A stretch of DNA of 6,513 bases from the NCBI GenBank assembly GCA_029573975.1, contig JAKQBU010000598.1:1-6513 (forward strand). Direction: 5' to 3'. Below, in pieces: positions 5,938 to 6,513 of this stretch. The stretch is from Planctomycetota bacterium. Lineage in GTDB: Bacteria > Planctomycetota > Phycisphaerae > Sedimentisphaerales > SM23-30. Each line of letters opens with the position of its first letter. Position 1 is the stretch's first letter. The translations under genes were made by a program, and so were the position numbers. The notes below the pieces were generated by a model. The model was given only the letters and a program-made list of their open reading frames with translations. It had not been told where the DNA came from and did not search any database.

Positions 5938-6513
5938 ATGAGCGGAATTTTTGGCGTGGTGGCGAAGGGGGATTGTACCGAAACTTTACTGTACGGGACG
6001 GATTATCATTCGCATCTGGGAACCCAGTTTGGCGGGCTGGTGGTTTTGGGGGAGGATTTCAACCGGCAGATTCATGATATCAGCCAGAGCCAGTTCAAGG
6101 CGAAGTTCTACGATTATTTAAAAACGGCCTCGGGAAACAAGGGGATCGGAGTTATCAGCGCGCTGGATGAGCAGCCGATCTATCTGAATTCGAAATTCGG
6201 GCCGTTTTGTATTGCAACCAATGGGATTGTGGAGAATGCCGATGAGCTGGTACCGGCGCTGTATAAAAAGGGAATTTCGTTCAGCGAGTTCAGCAAGCGG
6301 GGCGTCAACAGTACGGAGTTAATCGCGAAATTAATCAGCCAGGGGAAAGATTTAATCGACGGCATCGAAAAGATGTTTGACCTGATTCAGGGGTCCTGTT
6401 CGCTGCTGCTGCTGAGCCGCAACGGCATCTACGCGGCGCGGGACCGGTTCGGCTACACGCCGCTGGTAATCGGCAAACGCAGCGATGCGTGGGCGGTTAC
6501 GACGAAGACCAGC
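5938..6513 (+). CDS. PurF-like (amidophosphoribosyltransferase family) protein with Ser in place of the catalytic Cys; N-terminal part
   Basis: The visible 192 residues correspond to the class II glutamine amidotransferase (Ntn) domain of PurF; the phosphoribosyltransferase domain would lie beyond the right edge. Family marks are G-I-F-G-V-V near the start, T-N-G (94-96, oxyanion Asn-Gly) and A-A-R-D-R-F-G-Y-T-P-L-V-I-G (166-179). PurF normally begins M-C-G-I and uses Cys as nucleophile; this one begins M-S-G-I. The Arg of the usual R-Y-A-T motif is absent (the region reads G-V-I-S-A-L-D-E, 71-78). The usual S-D-T-E, whose Asp holds glutamine, reads N-S-T-E (124-127). T-D-Y-H-S-H-L-G (21-28) replaces the usual Q-H-R-G region. 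I recall a Cys-less group in Bacteroidetes sharing T-D-Y-H-S-H-L-G, often annotated as amidophosphoribosyltransferase. Normal glutaminase activity is unlikely. The start is fixed by AAGGAAGGA seven bases upstream; the gene has its own promoter. Confidence 0.8.
   Translation, partial: MSGIFGVVAKGDCTETLLYGTDYHSHLGTQFGGLVVLGEDFNRQIHDISQSQFKAKFYDYLKTASGNKGIGVISALDEQPIYLNSKFGPFCIATNGIVENADELVPALYKKGISFSEFSKRGVNSTELIAKLISQGKDLIDGIEKMFDLIQGSCSLLLLSRNGIYAARDRFGYTPLVIGKRSDAWAVTTKTS

Overview
The window looks like a bacterial chromosome fragment of moderately high GC content. It most resembles a planctomycete-type member of the PVC group. The evidence is a PQQ-like beta-propeller protein whose mature N-terminus reads D-W-P-Q-W-R-G (a form I associate with planctomycetes and relatives), three lipoprotein genes in a row, and stand-alone or divergent purine-enzyme homologues. 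This placement is an inference; there is no rRNA or marker gene in view.

Left part (1-1657, minus strand): a two-gene operon. A lipoprotein with two C-terminal TPR units comes first (645-1595). A secreted PQQ-like beta-propeller protein follows (1-648, cut by the window edge). Stop and start overlap as ATGA, and the second gene has no visible ribosome-binding site, so translational coupling is likely. A good sigma-70-type promoter lies upstream at 1629-1657.

Middle part (1674-4149, plus strand): a divergent promoter with a perfect TATAAT drives a second envelope operon. Its first gene is a HAD-superfamily phosphatase of the App1/lipin type carried on a lipoprotein signal peptide (1729-2691). 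Twelve bases later comes a 481-residue lipoprotein of unknown function (2704-4149). The 236-base gap after it holds a cluster of overlapping GC hairpins and then a new promoter.

Right part (4252-6513, plus strand): a group that looks purine-related but is odd. It has a stand-alone GuaA-type ATP-pyrophosphatase with no glutaminase domain (4386-5348), a small charged protein I do not recognise (5399-5746), and the start of a PurF-like protein (5938 to the right edge). In the PurF-like protein the catalytic Cys is replaced by Ser and two glutamine-pocket residues are missing. Both nominally glutamine-dependent enzymes therefore lack a normal glutaminase. Each has its own promoter and a leader of about 100 bases, and the two leaders share a split 13-base element (AGACGGC-N3-CGGACC) just after the predicted transcription start. 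This suggests, but does not prove, joint regulation and a joint role outside ordinary IMP/GMP synthesis.

I saw no tRNA, rRNA, CRISPR, insertion sequence or attachment site. No gene-free stretch exceeds 300 bases. The three larger gaps (1596-1728, 4150-4385, 5747-5937) hold the promoters, hairpins and leaders listed below.
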